Notes: a model not told the origin generated them from the sequence alone. A stretch of 64,000 nt of DNA from Chryseobacterium vaccae (GCF_009602705.1 NZ_VSWH01000001.1:558001-622000); one strand, 5' to 3'. Shown: positions 27,983-37,744, counted from the first letter of the stretch. Numbers and translations: made by a program.

Positions 27983-30913
27983 TTAATTCTTGATGAATCT
28001 CTTGGCGCTTTCTCCAATCTGGATCATATAAGCTCCTTTAATAAGTCCGCTTACATTTATGCTGCCTCTTTCTAGTTTTCCTGAATTGATTAGTTTTCCA
28101 CCCATATCGAAGATTTTATAATCTTCAGATTCCGTATTTGAAATATATAATACATCTTTTACAGGATTTGGATATAGTCTGAATCCGGTGATTAAATCTT
28201 TGGTATCAGAAAGCTCTCCTCTGCCTGAAGAAACGATATTAAGGGTATAGTCTTCAACCTGGCCGTATGTGAATGCTTCACAAGAAGAAGTTGGGATAGA
28301 GCTGTACTTCATCATTACTCTCATTCTTGTAGAACCAATGGCTGCGGTTGCAGGAATGGTAATGCTTCCCGTTACAGGAGTTGTTGTAGAGCCTGCCTTA
28401 GACCATGCTAATTCTCCGCTGTCGGTAAAGTCACCGTCTCCGTTATAATCAATATAAACGGCATAAGCTTCGCTGTATTTAGTTGAGGTCCATACAGGGG
28501 TTATAGAGATGGTATAAGCGCTTCCTCTGGTAACATTGGTAGAAACAGATGTGAAGTTTTCATAACCTGCAGTTCCTGTTGAGGTATTGTTGATGGTTCC
28601 GAATTTTACATTTCCAATTCTTTCATCTGCGGTATTGCTGGCTGATGAAGAACAGTAGGTTACCGTACCTCCTGAAAGTGTTGTTACACTTACGGTATTG
28701 CTGGAAGGGGAAATATTTCCGGCGGCATCTTTAGCTTTTATACTGAAGCTGTAAGTTGTTGCAGGGCTTAAACCTGTTACGGTATAAGTGGTAGACGCTG
28801 TATTTCCGATCACTGAACCGTTCATGTATACATCATATCCTGTTACGGCTACATTATCAGTAGCTCCGCTCCATGAAAGATTGGTGCTTGTGGCTGTTGT
28901 TCCTGAAGCTGCAAGAGTAGGGGCTGTAGGTGCAACAGTATCTGTTCCGCCTGAGCCTGCATTTACAGTAATGTTGGCATTGTTCACATCAAAGAAAATG
29001 TGATTTGAACCTTTTACCATCAATCTTCCGCTTGTTGTAGATGAATTAGGGATGGTTACAGCCTGAGATCCGTCGTTTGGCGTTCCTGCCAGAAGAGTAG
29101 TCCAGGTGTTTCCGTTATCTGTAGACCAAAGAATATCTACGTTAGCGGCATTTACTCCGTTGGAGGTAGTCCCTGCTTCGTTCCATGTTACCGTTTGAGA
29201 GCTTCCGCCTGCGTAAGTAGTGGCTGAGTTTTGCGAAGTGATACTGAAAGGTCCCGCTGTTCCGTTAACAGTAATTACTGCATCGTCTGAATTATTTCCT
29301 GCACCGCCGGCTCTGTTATCCCGAACGGTAAATCTGAAATTGAGTGCTCTGGCTACATTAGATAAAGCTTCTACTGTGATTTCTGACCCCGCGGTAGTGG
29401 TTGCTCCGGTAAGAATGGAGGCCATTCTAGGGAAATATCTTACAGGGGAAGTAGTAGGTGCCCATGATCTGAAAGTAGGTCCGGATGCTTTTGTGGCACT
29501 TGCTGCTGAGCTGGCTCCTGTTTGTGAGGAGGAAGCATTATCCATCTGCTCCCAGATATAGGTTAGTGAATCTCCGTTCGCATCTGTTCCTGTTCCGGTC
29601 AGCATGAAAGGAGTTCCTTTCGGAATTGTATAATCAAGGCCGGCGTTTGCTGTTGGAATTGAATTTCCTGTAGAAGTGCTTACCGGGCATGTTTTAGCTT
29701 TAATATTATTGGTAATCTGCTGAATACTTACCGCATGGAAAAATGCATCTGAGTGTGGCTGTACATCCTGTGCTGTAATTCCTGCGTAGCCCATAATGGT
29801 TGATCCGGAACCTGGTTCCATATTTACACCTGTTCCTTCATTTCCGTGAGAGAAGGTATGATTTCCTCCAAACTGGTGCCCCATTTCGTGAGCTACATAA
29901 TCAATGTCAAAATTATCTCCTGAAGGAATAGCATCTGCCGGAGAGGTGTAGCCACTACCTTTTGACCCGTTGGTACAGATACAGCCGATACAGCCTGCAT
30001 TTCCGCCTCCTCCGGAAGCTCCGAACAGGTGTCCTATATCATAATTGGCTTCACCAATTACTGAAGTCAGGGTGCTTTGAAGCTGGGAATTCCAGCTGCT
30101 CATTCCTGAAGCTGCAGAATAAGGATCTGTAGAAGCGTTGGTATAGATAACGGCATCGTTATTGGCAATAAGAACCATTCTGGCGGCAAAGTCTTTTTCG
30201 AAAACACCGTTTACGCGGGTCATGGTTGTGTTCATGGCGGCCAGCGCATTTGCTTTAGTTCCTCCGAAATAACTAGTGTATTCTCCTGTGCATGATAATG
30301 CAAGCCTGAATGTTCTTAATTTGGCATCATCTGCATTAGGTCTTGCAGCGAGGCTGGCATTGGAAGCACCTTTCTGGGCTACATCAATCACCGTACATTC
30401 GAATTTGTTGAGGTTGTCTTTTTTATCAGACTTTTTGTAAACCACATACGTAGAAAGATCTTTGGTATACGGTTCAATAAAAACGGCAGATTTGTCGCCG
30501 TAAATTTCCATGGAAGACAGGCCTAGCGGGGAAACACTGAAGTAAACGGTAGAGTTGGGGTCGCTTAAACCTTCTCCAACGTAAGATTTGATGTCGGGAT
30601 ATTTTGCAGCAAGCTGAGGGTCAAAATTGGATTGCTCTCTTACTTTAAAATTTTCCATCTTTCCTTCAGAATTAGGGAAAGAAATAATGATTTCTGATTT
30701 TTCTCCCTGAGCAAGCCTTTTAGGTGCTTTGGCCAGTACGTTTTTCAATCCGTTAATGTCAAGGCTGTAAACTTTAGGGTTGCTGATGTTGGTTTTGTTT
30801 TCAAAAACCTCTGAAGATGCTTTTTTAGAGCCTTCAGTCCATAGACGATCTGTCTGCGCGAATGAGATACCTGTAATAAGCAGCATCCCAATCATGGAGA
30901 ATTGTTTTTTCAT
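27983..30913 (-). CDS. Secreted reprolysin-like zinc metalloprotease, T9SS substrate
   Basis: A 976-residue multidomain exoprotein. A signal peptide (MKKQFSMIGMLLITGISFAQ) and propeptide are followed by a metalloprotease domain of metzincin type: HEMGHQFGGNHTF near residue 341 gives the HExxHxxGxxH zinc site, and MGYAGIT downstream is the Met-turn. Next come a Ig-like/PKD-type stretch, a fibronectin type III domain (near residues 665-755, APTAPTLAASGTTATSTNLS) and a GEVED domain (YIDYNGDGDFTDSGE near 840). The last 75 residues, with GFRLYPNPVKDVLYI and ending AKRFIKN, form a T9SS sorting domain. It probably degrades extracellular protein. Confidence 0.94.
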   Translation of the reverse strand: MKKQFSMIGMLLITGISFAQTDRLWTEGSKKASSEVFENKTNISNPKVYSLDINGLKNVLAKAPKRLAQGEKSEIIISFPNSEGKMENFKVREQSNFDPQLAAKYPDIKSYVGEGLSDPNSTVYFSVSPLGLSSMEIYGDKSAVFIEPYTKDLSTYVVYKKSDKKDNLNKFECTVIDVAQKGASNASLAARPNADDAKLRTFRLALSCTGEYTSYFGGTKANALAAMNTTMTRVNGVFEKDFAARMVLIANNDAVIYTNASTDPYSAASGMSSWNSQLQSTLTSVIGEANYDIGHLFGASGGGGNAGCIGCICTNGSKGSGYTSPADAIPSGDNFDIDYVAHEMGHQFGGNHTFSHGNEGTGVNMEPGSGSTIMGYAGITAQDVQPHSDAFFHAVSIQQITNNIKAKTCPVSTSTGNSIPTANAGLDYTIPKGTPFMLTGTGTDANGDSLTYIWEQMDNASSSQTGASSAASATKASGPTFRSWAPTTSPVRYFPRMASILTGATTTAGSEITVEALSNVARALNFRFTVRDNRAGGAGNNSDDAVITVNGTAGPFSITSQNSATTYAGGSSQTVTWNEAGTTSNGVNAANVDILWSTDNGNTWTTLLAGTPNDGSQAVTIPNSSTTSGRLMVKGSNHIFFDVNNANITVNAGSGGTDTVAPTAPTLAASGTTATSTNLSWSGATDNVAVTGYDVYMNGSVIGNTASTTYTVTGLSPATTYSFSIKAKDAAGNISPSSNTVSVTTLSGGTVTYCSSSASNTADERIGNVKFGTINNTSTGTAGYENFTSVSTNVTRGSAYTISITPVWTSTKYSEAYAVYIDYNGDGDFTDSGELAWSKAGSTTTPVTGSITIPATAAIGSTRMRVMMKYSSIPTSSCEAFTYGQVEDYTLNIVSSGRGELSDTKDLITGFRLYPNPVKDVLYISNTESEDYKIFDMGGKLINSGKLERGSINVSGLIKGAYMIQIGESAKRFIKN

Positions 30914-31061
30914 ATTAATTATTTGTTTTGATTGTGGAATATCAAAGCTAATAAATTTTATATTACGAAAAACAAGTTTTTTTAAGAAAATTTTAGATAA
31001 TTCATTTAAAATACTATGCGATACATTAAATGTAATGAAAGACGTATTATCCCGAAAAAAG

Positions 31062-31092
31062 AAAATAGCATACGCAAAATACGTATGCTATT
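31062..31092 (-). terminator. Intrinsic terminator of the acyl-CoA dehydrogenase gene
   Basis: Perfect 11-base arms AATAGCATACG (31064-31074) and CGTATGCTATT (31082-31092) with a 7-base loop, followed on the minus strand by TTCTTTTTT. Confidence 0.88.
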
Positions 31093-31116
31093 GATTTATT
31101 GATGAAATATTTCTAA

Positions 31117-32256
31117 TTATTTGGTAATATCTCTTCCGATCACTAATCTCTGGATTTCTGAAGTACCTTCACCAATGGTGCAAAGTTTAGAGTCTCTGTA
31201 GAATTTCTCAGCAGGGAAGTCCTTAGTATATCCATAACCTCCGAAGATCTGAACAGCATTGTTGGAAATTCTTACACACGCCTCAGAAGCATATAATTTA
31301 GCCATTGCACCTTCCTTCGTCATTTTTTGCTTTGCATTTTTAAGCGTTGAAGCTCTTTGAATAAGAAGTTCTGCTGCGTCAATTTCTGTTGCCATATCAG
31401 CAAGCATAAAGTTAACCGCCTGGAATTCAGAGATTGATTTTCCGAACTGGTGTCTTTCTTTAGCATATTTTAAAGCCGCTTTGTAAGCTCCTCTTGCAGT
31501 TCCTAAACTTAAAGCTGCGATAGAAATTCTTCCGCCATCAAGAATTTTCATGGCTTGTTTGAATCCTTCACCTACTTCTCCAAGACGGTGTGAATCTGGT
31601 ACACGTACATTGTCGAAGATAAGTTCTGCCGTTTCAGAAGCACGCATTCCTAATTTATTCTCCTTTTTTCCGGAAGTAAACCCCGGCATTCCTTTTTCTA
31701 ATACAAAAGCTGTAGAGTTATTTTTTGCTCCTTTTTCACCAGTTCTGGTCATCACTACGGCAATATCACCGGAAATAGCATGGGTGATGAAGTTCTTAGC
31801 CCCGTTAATGATCCATTCATCACCGTCTTTCACCGCTGTGGTTGACATCCCTCCGGAATCTGAACCTGTATTGTGTTCTGTAAGTCCCCAGGCGCCAATT
31901 ACCTTTCCGGAAGCCAGCTGAGGAAGCCATTTGTTTCTTTGCTCTTCATTTCCGAACTCATAAATATGGTTGGTGCAAAGTGAGTTGTGTGCAGCTACAG
32001 AAAGACCAATAGAAGGGTCTACCTGAGAGATTTCATCCAGGATAGCAACATATTCATGATAGCCCAAGCCGGAGCCTCCGTACTGCTCAGGAACTACAAT
32101 TCCCATAAAACCCATTTCTCCTAACTGGTGAAAAAGATCTTTTGGAAATGTCTGGCTCTCGTCCCACTCCATAATATTCGGTCTGATATTTTTCTCAGCG
32201 AATTCTCTTGCTGTTTCAGCTATCATTTTGATGTTGTCAATAGTCTCTGTATTCAT
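31117..32256 (-). CDS. Acyl-CoA dehydrogenase
   Basis: A 379-residue FAD-dependent dehydrogenase of fatty-acid or branched-chain amino-acid breakdown. Signatures are GAWGLTEHNTGSDSGGM, EWIINGAKNFITHA (FAD contacts), RHQFGKSISEFQAVNFMLAD, QIFGGYGYTKDFPAEKFYRD and GEGTSEIQRLVIGRD; the glutamate of GEGTSE is the expected catalytic base. Length is normal. It is a single-gene unit between two secreted-protein genes, so the acyl chain it acts on cannot be inferred from context. Confidence 0.95.
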   Translation of the reverse strand: MNTETIDNIKMIAETAREFAEKNIRPNIMEWDESQTFPKDLFHQLGEMGFMGIVVPEQYGGSGLGYHEYVAILDEISQVDPSIGLSVAAHNSLCTNHIYEFGNEEQRNKWLPQLASGKVIGAWGLTEHNTGSDSGGMSTTAVKDGDEWIINGAKNFITHAISGDIAVVMTRTGEKGAKNNSTAFVLEKGMPGFTSGKKENKLGMRASETAELIFDNVRVPDSHRLGEVGEGFKQAMKILDGGRISIAALSLGTARGAYKAALKYAKERHQFGKSISEFQAVNFMLADMATEIDAAELLIQRASTLKNAKQKMTKEGAMAKLYASEACVRISNNAVQIFGGYGYTKDFPAEKFYRDSKLCTIGEGTSEIQRLVIGRDITK

Positions 32257-32447
32257 ATAGATAATAGTTAGTTCCCAAAGATAAATAAATTGAACGAATG
32301 CTAAAAAAAATTATTTCTTCCATAGCAGTTTATTTGCAAAATAGTAGTTTTCAATTTTTTATATTTTACGAATTAATGTTTTTTTAATAAAATTTTCAGA
32401 ACTTTAAGTGTTTTAATTTACTACTTTAGCCTCCCAATTTTTAAGGT

Positions 32448-34313
32448 ATGAAAAAACTTCTATTTCCTGTTATTTTAATTTCGTCACTTCTATCCGCCCA
32501 GGCGCCGGCAGGATACTACGACGGAACAGCCGGACTTACAGGCTATGCTCTGAAGTCTAAGCTGCATGATATTATTGCAGCGAAGAATATTAACTGGCAT
32601 TATGGTGATCTTCAGAATTACTATAACCAGACGGATCTTGATAAATATTATGATCACAATGCTTCCAATACGACATTACTGCTGGATATTTATTCTGAAA
32701 TACCGTCAGGGCCGGATGCATATGAATATACAAGCGCCCAGATGATCGGGAGCTCCGGAGGTGAAGGTGAAGGATGGAACAGAGAGCATATGATGCCTCA
32801 GAGTACATTTTATAGTAATTATCCAATGTATTCGGATTTATTTTATGTTATTCCTACGGATGCCAAAATTAATCAGCTGAGAAGCAATTATCCTTATGGA
32901 GTTATTAACTCTACCATCCATTATACTTTCACTAATTCGTCAAAAATAGGTAATAGTGCCATCCCTAACTGGGTTTATACCGGCAGGGTATATGAACCTA
33001 TTCCTGAATTCAGGGGAGATATTGCAAGAAGTCTGCTTTATTTCGCTGTAAGATATGAGGGAAAATTAGGAACATTCAATTTTAATAACAGTACTAATCC
33101 TGCTTCGGATACCAATCCGCTGGACGGAACGGAAGAAAGGGCTTTTGAGCCTGCTTATATTGCGATGCTGCTGCAATGGCATGCTGCCGATCCTGTTTCA
33201 GACAGGGAGAGAGACCGTAATAATGCAGTGTATGCCATTCAGAATAATAGGAATCCTTTTATAGATAATCCTTCCCTGGTAACAGCCATATGGGGGCAGA
33301 ATCCTGATACTGTGGCACCTCAGATTCCGTCTAATCTTACGGCGGTTCAGACCAGTGCTTATTTTACTACATTGAGCTGGTCTCCCAGCGCAGATGCAGA
33401 TGTAATCGGGTATAAGGTTTACCAGAACGGAACATTGGTTGCCACAACAAAAGGCACTACGGTAAGCATTGACCACCTGACTCCCTCCACAACCTACAAT
33501 TTTACAGTAAAAGCATATGATAACGGGTATCTGTCGTCTGCTGACAGTAATACATTGCCGGTAACAACACTGGCTACAGATGTGTATGCAAAAGATTTGT
33601 ATATTTCCAAATACCTGGAGGGGACAGGTAATAATAAAGCTCTTGAGATAACCAACAAAACAGGCCATCCTGTTAATTTAAATAACTACAGAATTTCTAT
33701 CCAGCTGCCAAGCGGGGCAAACTATTATTTCCCTGCTCCTTATGAATTGGAAGGTACTGTTCAGAATAATGAAACATTTGTGGTTTTAAATCCAGCAGCT
33801 AATTTTTCCTGCTATACTATTAATCAGGCCCGGTTTGTAACAGCAGCTCCGCAGATGACATTTAATGGTAGAAACTATGTGGAATTAAGATATAAGTCAT
33901 CCAGTGTTGATGCCATTGGAGTGGTAGGACAGGACAATTCATCAACGTTGCAGGATAGATCTTTATACAGAAAGATTACGGTAGACCAGCCGGTGACTAC
34001 ATTCAATATTAATGAATGGGATACTCATCCTATGAATTATTGCCAGAATCTTGGAGGAACCTTATCTGTTACAGATTTAATGACCGATACCAAAGAATTT
34101 AAAATCTATCCGAATCCGGTTTCTGAAAATTTATTTGTAGCCGGAGAAACAGAAAAAGTAAAAACAGCCCAGATTATTGATCTTTCCGGTAAGGTAATTT
34201 ATACAGAGAAAGAACCGTTCAGAAGTAAAAAGAATATTTCCGTTCAGAATCTTTCTGCCGGTTCTTACTTCCTGAAACTGGATGATAAAGCTTACCAGTT
34301 TATTAAAAAATAA
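32448..34313 (+). CDS. Secreted endonuclease I with FN3, lamin-tail and T9SS domains
   Basis: A 621-residue exoenzyme with signal peptide MKKLLFPVILISSLLSAQ. Residues about 25-280 are an endonuclease I (EndA/NucM) domain with GEGWNREHMMPQSTF near residue 107, the His-Met active site of that family, and DLFYVIPTDAKINQLRSNYP. A fibronectin type III domain lies at about 285-375 (APQIPSNLTAVQTSAYFTTL), a lamin-tail-like domain at about 385-500 (LEGTGNNKALEITNKTG), and a T9SS sorting domain from FKIYPNPVSENLFV to YQFIKK. It likely digests extracellular DNA for phosphate or nucleosides, or remodels biofilm. Confidence 0.93.
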   Translation: MKKLLFPVILISSLLSAQAPAGYYDGTAGLTGYALKSKLHDIIAAKNINWHYGDLQNYYNQTDLDKYYDHNASNTTLLLDIYSEIPSGPDAYEYTSAQMIGSSGGEGEGWNREHMMPQSTFYSNYPMYSDLFYVIPTDAKINQLRSNYPYGVINSTIHYTFTNSSKIGNSAIPNWVYTGRVYEPIPEFRGDIARSLLYFAVRYEGKLGTFNFNNSTNPASDTNPLDGTEERAFEPAYIAMLLQWHAADPVSDRERDRNNAVYAIQNNRNPFIDNPSLVTAIWGQNPDTVAPQIPSNLTAVQTSAYFTTLSWSPSADADVIGYKVYQNGTLVATTKGTTVSIDHLTPSTTYNFTVKAYDNGYLSSADSNTLPVTTLATDVYAKDLYISKYLEGTGNNKALEITNKTGHPVNLNNYRISIQLPSGANYYFPAPYELEGTVQNNETFVVLNPAANFSCYTINQARFVTAAPQMTFNGRNYVELRYKSSSVDAIGVVGQDNSSTLQDRSLYRKITVDQPVTTFNINEWDTHPMNYCQNLGGTLSVTDLMTDTKEFKIYPNPVSENLFVAGETEKVKTAQIIDLSGKVIYTEKEPFRSKKNISVQNLSAGSYFLKLDDKAYQFIKK

Positions 34314-34338
34314 CAAAGTAAGGTTAGAAGGACAGTTC

Positions 34339-34427
34339 CATAGCCCTGATAGCAGCGGTTACCCCGCAGCATGAAGCTGGAAAGCTGATGGCGTGAGGAG
34401 TATGAGCGGATAGCAGGAAACAGCTCC
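34339..34427 (+). ncRNA. Candidate Flavo-1-like structured RNA element
   Basis: This GC-richer island begins TAGCCCTGATAGCAGCGG and ends GAGCGGATAGCAGGAAACAGC followed by TCC, with pairing possible between GCAGC and GCTG inside. A conserved start TAGCCC-GAT-AGCGG and end GCGGATAGC-GGAA-AGCTCC is what I remember of a widespread intergenic RNA motif of Flavobacteriia (Flavo-1). It lies 26 bases after the endonuclease stop. I could not test the structure; the match is from memory. Confidence 0.45.
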
Positions 34428-34493
34428 TTATCATAAGAGTGGTAAAAAAGTTTTACTAATCTTCTTTAAACCTTATTTTCCCTGCATAATCGA

Positions 34494-34571
34494 TATAAGC
34501 AGATTCACTAATAATTAATATCTATAAGTGTTTCTGCTTATATTTTTTATTTATAAGTAATTATGCTTATA
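34494..34571 (+). promoter_or_regulatory. Three tandem palindromic operators upstream of the SatD-family gene
   Basis: Three 20-base palindromes TATAAG-N8-CTTATA start at 34494 (right half CTAATA, one mismatch), 34523 and 34552, exactly 29 bases apart with 9-base spacers. The third overlaps the -7 box and ends 8 bases before the ATG. This is the layout of a repressor binding site, most simply for the HTH of the adjacent gene itself. Confidence 0.7.
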
Positions 34572-34575
34572 TTTG
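34568..34575 (+). promoter_or_regulatory. Probable -7 box of the SatD-family gene
   Basis: TATATTTG matches TAnnTTTG exactly and lies 5 bases before the ATG at 34580, so transcription may start at or next to the start codon (leaderless mRNA). It overlaps the third operator. Confidence 0.55.
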
Positions 34576-34579
34576 CATT

Positions 34580-35185
34580 ATGATAGCGGTTATTACCGGA
34601 GATATTATAAATTCACAGCATGCAGACACGGAAGCCTGGTTAACCAGACTCAAAAATCTTCTGGAAACTTGGGGGAGCTCACCGCTTGTATGGGAAATCT
34701 ACAGAGGAGACGAATTTCAATTCAAGTGTAGCATTGATGATGCATTCTGGCATTTTCTAGCCATTAAATCACTGATAAAAAGCCAGGAAAATCTGGATAT
34801 AAGACTTGCCATAGGCATTGGAGAGGAAAGTTTTTCATCTGAAAAGATCACCGAATCTAATGGTACAGCGTACGTACATTCCGGCAGACTTCTGAAAGAT
34901 TTGAAAAGCGACGGGCATACTGTGGCCATAAAAACCTCCAACGAATCTGTAGACCGGGATCTTAATATCCTTCTGAAATGGTCTACCAAAGATTTTGATA
35001 ACTGGACCGTAGCAACGGCAGAAATCATTCACGAAATGATTATGAACCAGGATATCACACAGGAAGACCTTGCTAAAAAGTTTGCTATATCACAGTCCTC
35101 GGTAAGTCAGAGGCTGAAACGCGCCAACTACGAACTGATCGTAGAAACCAATCAATATTTTAGAAAGAAAATCTCGGAACTGTAA
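34580..35185 (+). CDS. SatD family protein with C-terminal helix-turn-helix
   Basis: A 201-residue protein. The N-terminus MIAVITGDIINS and the segment EIYRGDEFQFKC match the SatD family as I know it. Residues 150-185 (QEDLAKKFAISQSSVSQRL) form a clear helix-turn-helix, so it is probably a DNA-binding regulator with an N-terminal sensing domain. Three palindromes precede it. The next gene is a broken DUF3307 membrane protein, whose intact form is usually next to SatD genes in Bacteroidota, to my knowledge. The ligand and process are unknown. Confidence 0.82.
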   Translation: MIAVITGDIINSQHADTEAWLTRLKNLLETWGSSPLVWEIYRGDEFQFKCSIDDAFWHFLAIKSLIKSQENLDIRLAIGIGEESFSSEKITESNGTAYVHSGRLLKDLKSDGHTVAIKTSNESVDRDLNILLKWSTKDFDNWTVATAEIIHEMIMNQDITQEDLAKKFAISQSSVSQRLKRANYELIVETNQYFRKKISEL

Positions 35186-35187
35186 GC

Positions 35188-35394
35188 ATGATCTTTACTC
35201 AACTCATATTGGCACATCTACTCGGAGATTTTATTCTTCAGCCAAATTCATGGGTTGCTGATAGAGAGCACCGTAAGCTGAAAAAGTTCCGGCTTGTATC
35301 TGTGTGTTCTGATTCCAGGCGAAGCAGAGCGTATGCGATTGGTCTATCATTGAGTTCAGGAATGGCGGCTTTAACAGGAATTTTAATAAAATAA
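35188..35394 (+). pseudogene. DUF3307 membrane protein, internally deleted remnant
   Basis: The first 32 residues (MIFTQLILAHLLGDFILQP then NSWVADREHRKLK) are the typical DUF3307 N-terminus. The last 25 (AYAIGLSLSSGMAALTGIL) resemble the C-terminus of the same family, with a final membrane helix. Full-length members are, as I recall, over 200 residues with several membrane helices; the 68-residue frame here lacks the middle. The joining segment KFRLVSVCSDSRRSR fits neither end. It starts 2 bases after the SatD stop. Confidence 0.65.
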
Positions 35395-35428
35395 TTTAAA
35401 TAAATCTAACTAATAAGAATTTTTAGAA

Positions 35429-36148
35429 ATGGAAAAGAAAGAAATGTTGTACGAAGGTAAAGCAAAACAGGTATTTGCAACCGATAATCCTGAGGAAGTA
35501 GTAGTACGTTTCAAGGACGATGCTACCGCATTTAACGCTCAAAAGAAAGGACAGGTGGACCTTAAAGGTGAAATGAACAACGCCATCACCACTTTGATCT
35601 TTGAATACTTAAATGAAAAAGGGATTAAAACTCATTTCATTAAACAATTAAACGAAAGAGAGCAGCTGGTAAGAAAAGTATCCATCATTCCTTTGGAAAT
35701 GGTAGTAAGAAACTATTCTGCAGGAAGCATGGCTCAGAGATTAGGGGTTGAAGAAGGAATTAAATCTCCGGTAACCATCTTCGATATCTGCTATAAAAAA
35801 GACGAATTGGGAGATCCGCTTATCAACGATCACCATGCTGTTTTCTTAGGAGCAGCTACTTATGAAGAACTTGATGAAATGTATGAACTGACTTCAGATA
35901 TCAACGAAATCCTGATCGATCTTTTCGATAAAATGAACATCATCCTGGTAGATTTCAAAATTGAGTTAGGAAAGACTTCTGATGGTGAGATCATCCTTGC
36001 AGACGAAATTTCTCCGGATACGTGCAGACTTTGGGATAAAGATACGATGAAGAAACTGGATAAAGACAGATTCAGAAGAGATCTTGGAGAAGTTACAGAA
36101 GCGTATGTAGAGATCTATAACAGACTGAAAAACCTACTTGGAAAGTAG
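35429..36148 (+). CDS. purC: SAICAR synthase
   Basis: A 239-residue ATP-dependent ligase joining CAIR and aspartate in purine synthesis. Motifs are [10 protein letters not shown] at the N-terminus, [53 protein letters not shown] and SPDTCRLWD. Length fits the short bacterial form. purF follows after 78 bases on the same strand. Confidence 0.97.
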   Translation: MEKKEMLYEGKAKQVFATDNPEEVVVRFKDDATAFNAQKKGQVDLKGEMNNAITTLIFEYLNEKGIKTHFIKQLNEREQLVRKVSIIPLEMVVRNYSAGSMAQRLGVEEGIKSPVTIFDICYKKDELGDPLINDHHAVFLGAATYEELDEMYELTSDINEILIDLFDKMNIILVDFKIELGKTSDGEIILADEISPDTCRLWDKDTMKKLDKDRFRRDLGEVTEAYVEIYNRLKNLLGK

Positions 36149-36226
36149 TTTAAAAATGATCATTGAAGTTAACTTATTCTGATTATCAATATCTAACGGT
36201 TAACTTCTAAATTAGAAAAAATAGAA

Positions 36227-37726
36227 ATGAAAAGTTTAGACATTCATAAAAGTGAATATTTAAAACAGTTTAAAGACCAGACCTACGGACGCAATCTTTT
36301 CAGAACGCAGGAGGAGGAAAGACTGGATGCTCCCAATGAGGAGTGCGGTATTTTCGGACTGTATTCCGACAATGATCTGGATACGTTTTCTTTGTCTCAG
36401 TTCGGTCTTTTTGCCCTTCAGCACAGAGGGCAGGAAGCCTGTGGTATTTCCGTTCTGAAAAATGGAAAGATCACCAATATGAAAGATGAAGGACTGGTTT
36501 TGGATGTTTATAAAGAAATCCAGGAGCCGGAAGCCTTTATGGGGAATTCTGCGATTGGTCATACGAGATATACAACAGCAGGGGATAAAAAGAAATATAA
36601 TTTCCAGCCGTTCTTTGCGAAAAACGAGTACGACCAGATTATCCTTTCCATTGCCCATAACGGAAACCTTACCAATGCAAAAGAGCTGAAAAAAGAATTG
36701 GAAGCTGAAGGAGTGGTTTTCAGAGCTACATCAGATTCTGAAGTTATTCTGAGACTGATCCAGAAGAACCTTGATTTAGGTCTTCGCGGAGCCATTAAAG
36801 CTACAATGGAAAAAATTGAGGGAGCGTATTCTGTAGTAGGAATGACGAGAAATAAATTCTTTGCCTTCAGAGATTTTAACGGAATCAGACCTTTGGTTCT
36901 GGGGGCTATTGACGAGAAGTCTTATGTGGTAGCTTCTGAATCAGTAGCTTTGGATGCCGTAGGTGCTCAGTATGTAAGAGACATCCTTCCCGGAGAAATC
37001 ATTTACACCAATGAAAATGAGCCTGGAAAACTGCACTCTTATATGGTAGATGAAAAGAGAGGAAAACAGAGAATCTGCTCATTTGAGTATATTTATTTTG
37101 CAAGACCTGACTCTTCTCTAGAAAACATCAACGTATATGAGATCAGAGAAAAATCCGGTGAGAAAATCTGGGAACAGGCTCCGGTAGAAGCTGATGTGGT
37201 GATAGGAGTTCCTGATTCAGGAGTTCCGGCAGCAATTGGTTTCTCAAAAGCTTCAGGAATACCATTCCGTCCCGTACTGATTAAAAACAGATATATTGGA
37301 AGAAGTTTCATCGTTCCTACACAGGAGATGAGAGAAAGGGTTGTCAATCTTAAGCTAAACCCGATTATCTCTGAAATCAAGGATAAAAGAGTAGTCATTA
37401 TTGATGATTCTATTGTAAGAGGAACAACTTCCAAAAGACTGGTGAAAATTCTGAAAGATGCAGGGGTAAAAGAAATTCACTTCAGAAGTGTTTCTCCGCC
37501 CATTATTGCACCTTGCTATCTTGGAATTGATACCCCATCCAAAGATGATCTGATTTCAGCTAACATGACTACAGAACAGCTTAGAGACTATCTTGGAGTA
37601 GATTCTTTAGAGTTTTTAAGCACAGATAATCTGAAAGAGATCTTAGGATCTTCCAATCACTGCTTCGGATGCTTTACAGAAGAATATCCGGTAGGAAAAG
37701 GAGAGGAAGTAGAATTATTTAATTAA
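36227..37726 (+). CDS. purF: Amidophosphoribosyltransferase, Fe-S type
   Basis: A 499-residue glutamine-dependent enzyme for the first committed step of purine synthesis. The N-terminal nucleophile is the cysteine of EECGIFGLYSD near residue 40, so about 39 residues would be cleaved as a propeptide. The PRPP site is VVIIDDSIVRGTTSKRL. Cysteines in RICSFEYIYF, APCYLGID and HCFGCFTEEYP match the iron-sulfur ligands of the B. subtilis-type enzyme, whose cluster makes it oxygen-sensitive. A bidirectional hairpin follows. Confidence 0.96.
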   Translation: MKSLDIHKSEYLKQFKDQTYGRNLFRTQEEERLDAPNEECGIFGLYSDNDLDTFSLSQFGLFALQHRGQEACGISVLKNGKITNMKDEGLVLDVYKEIQEPEAFMGNSAIGHTRYTTAGDKKKYNFQPFFAKNEYDQIILSIAHNGNLTNAKELKKELEAEGVVFRATSDSEVILRLIQKNLDLGLRGAIKATMEKIEGAYSVVGMTRNKFFAFRDFNGIRPLVLGAIDEKSYVVASESVALDAVGAQYVRDILPGEIIYTNENEPGKLHSYMVDEKRGKQRICSFEYIYFARPDSSLENINVYEIREKSGEKIWEQAPVEADVVIGVPDSGVPAAIGFSKASGIPFRPVLIKNRYIGRSFIVPTQEMRERVVNLKLNPIISEIKDKRVVIIDDSIVRGTTSKRLVKILKDAGVKEIHFRSVSPPIIAPCYLGIDTPSKDDLISANMTTEQLRDYLGVDSLEFLSTDNLKEILGSSNHCFGCFTEEYPVGKGEEVELFN

Positions 37727-37744
37727 TTTACTTTAAATACAATG

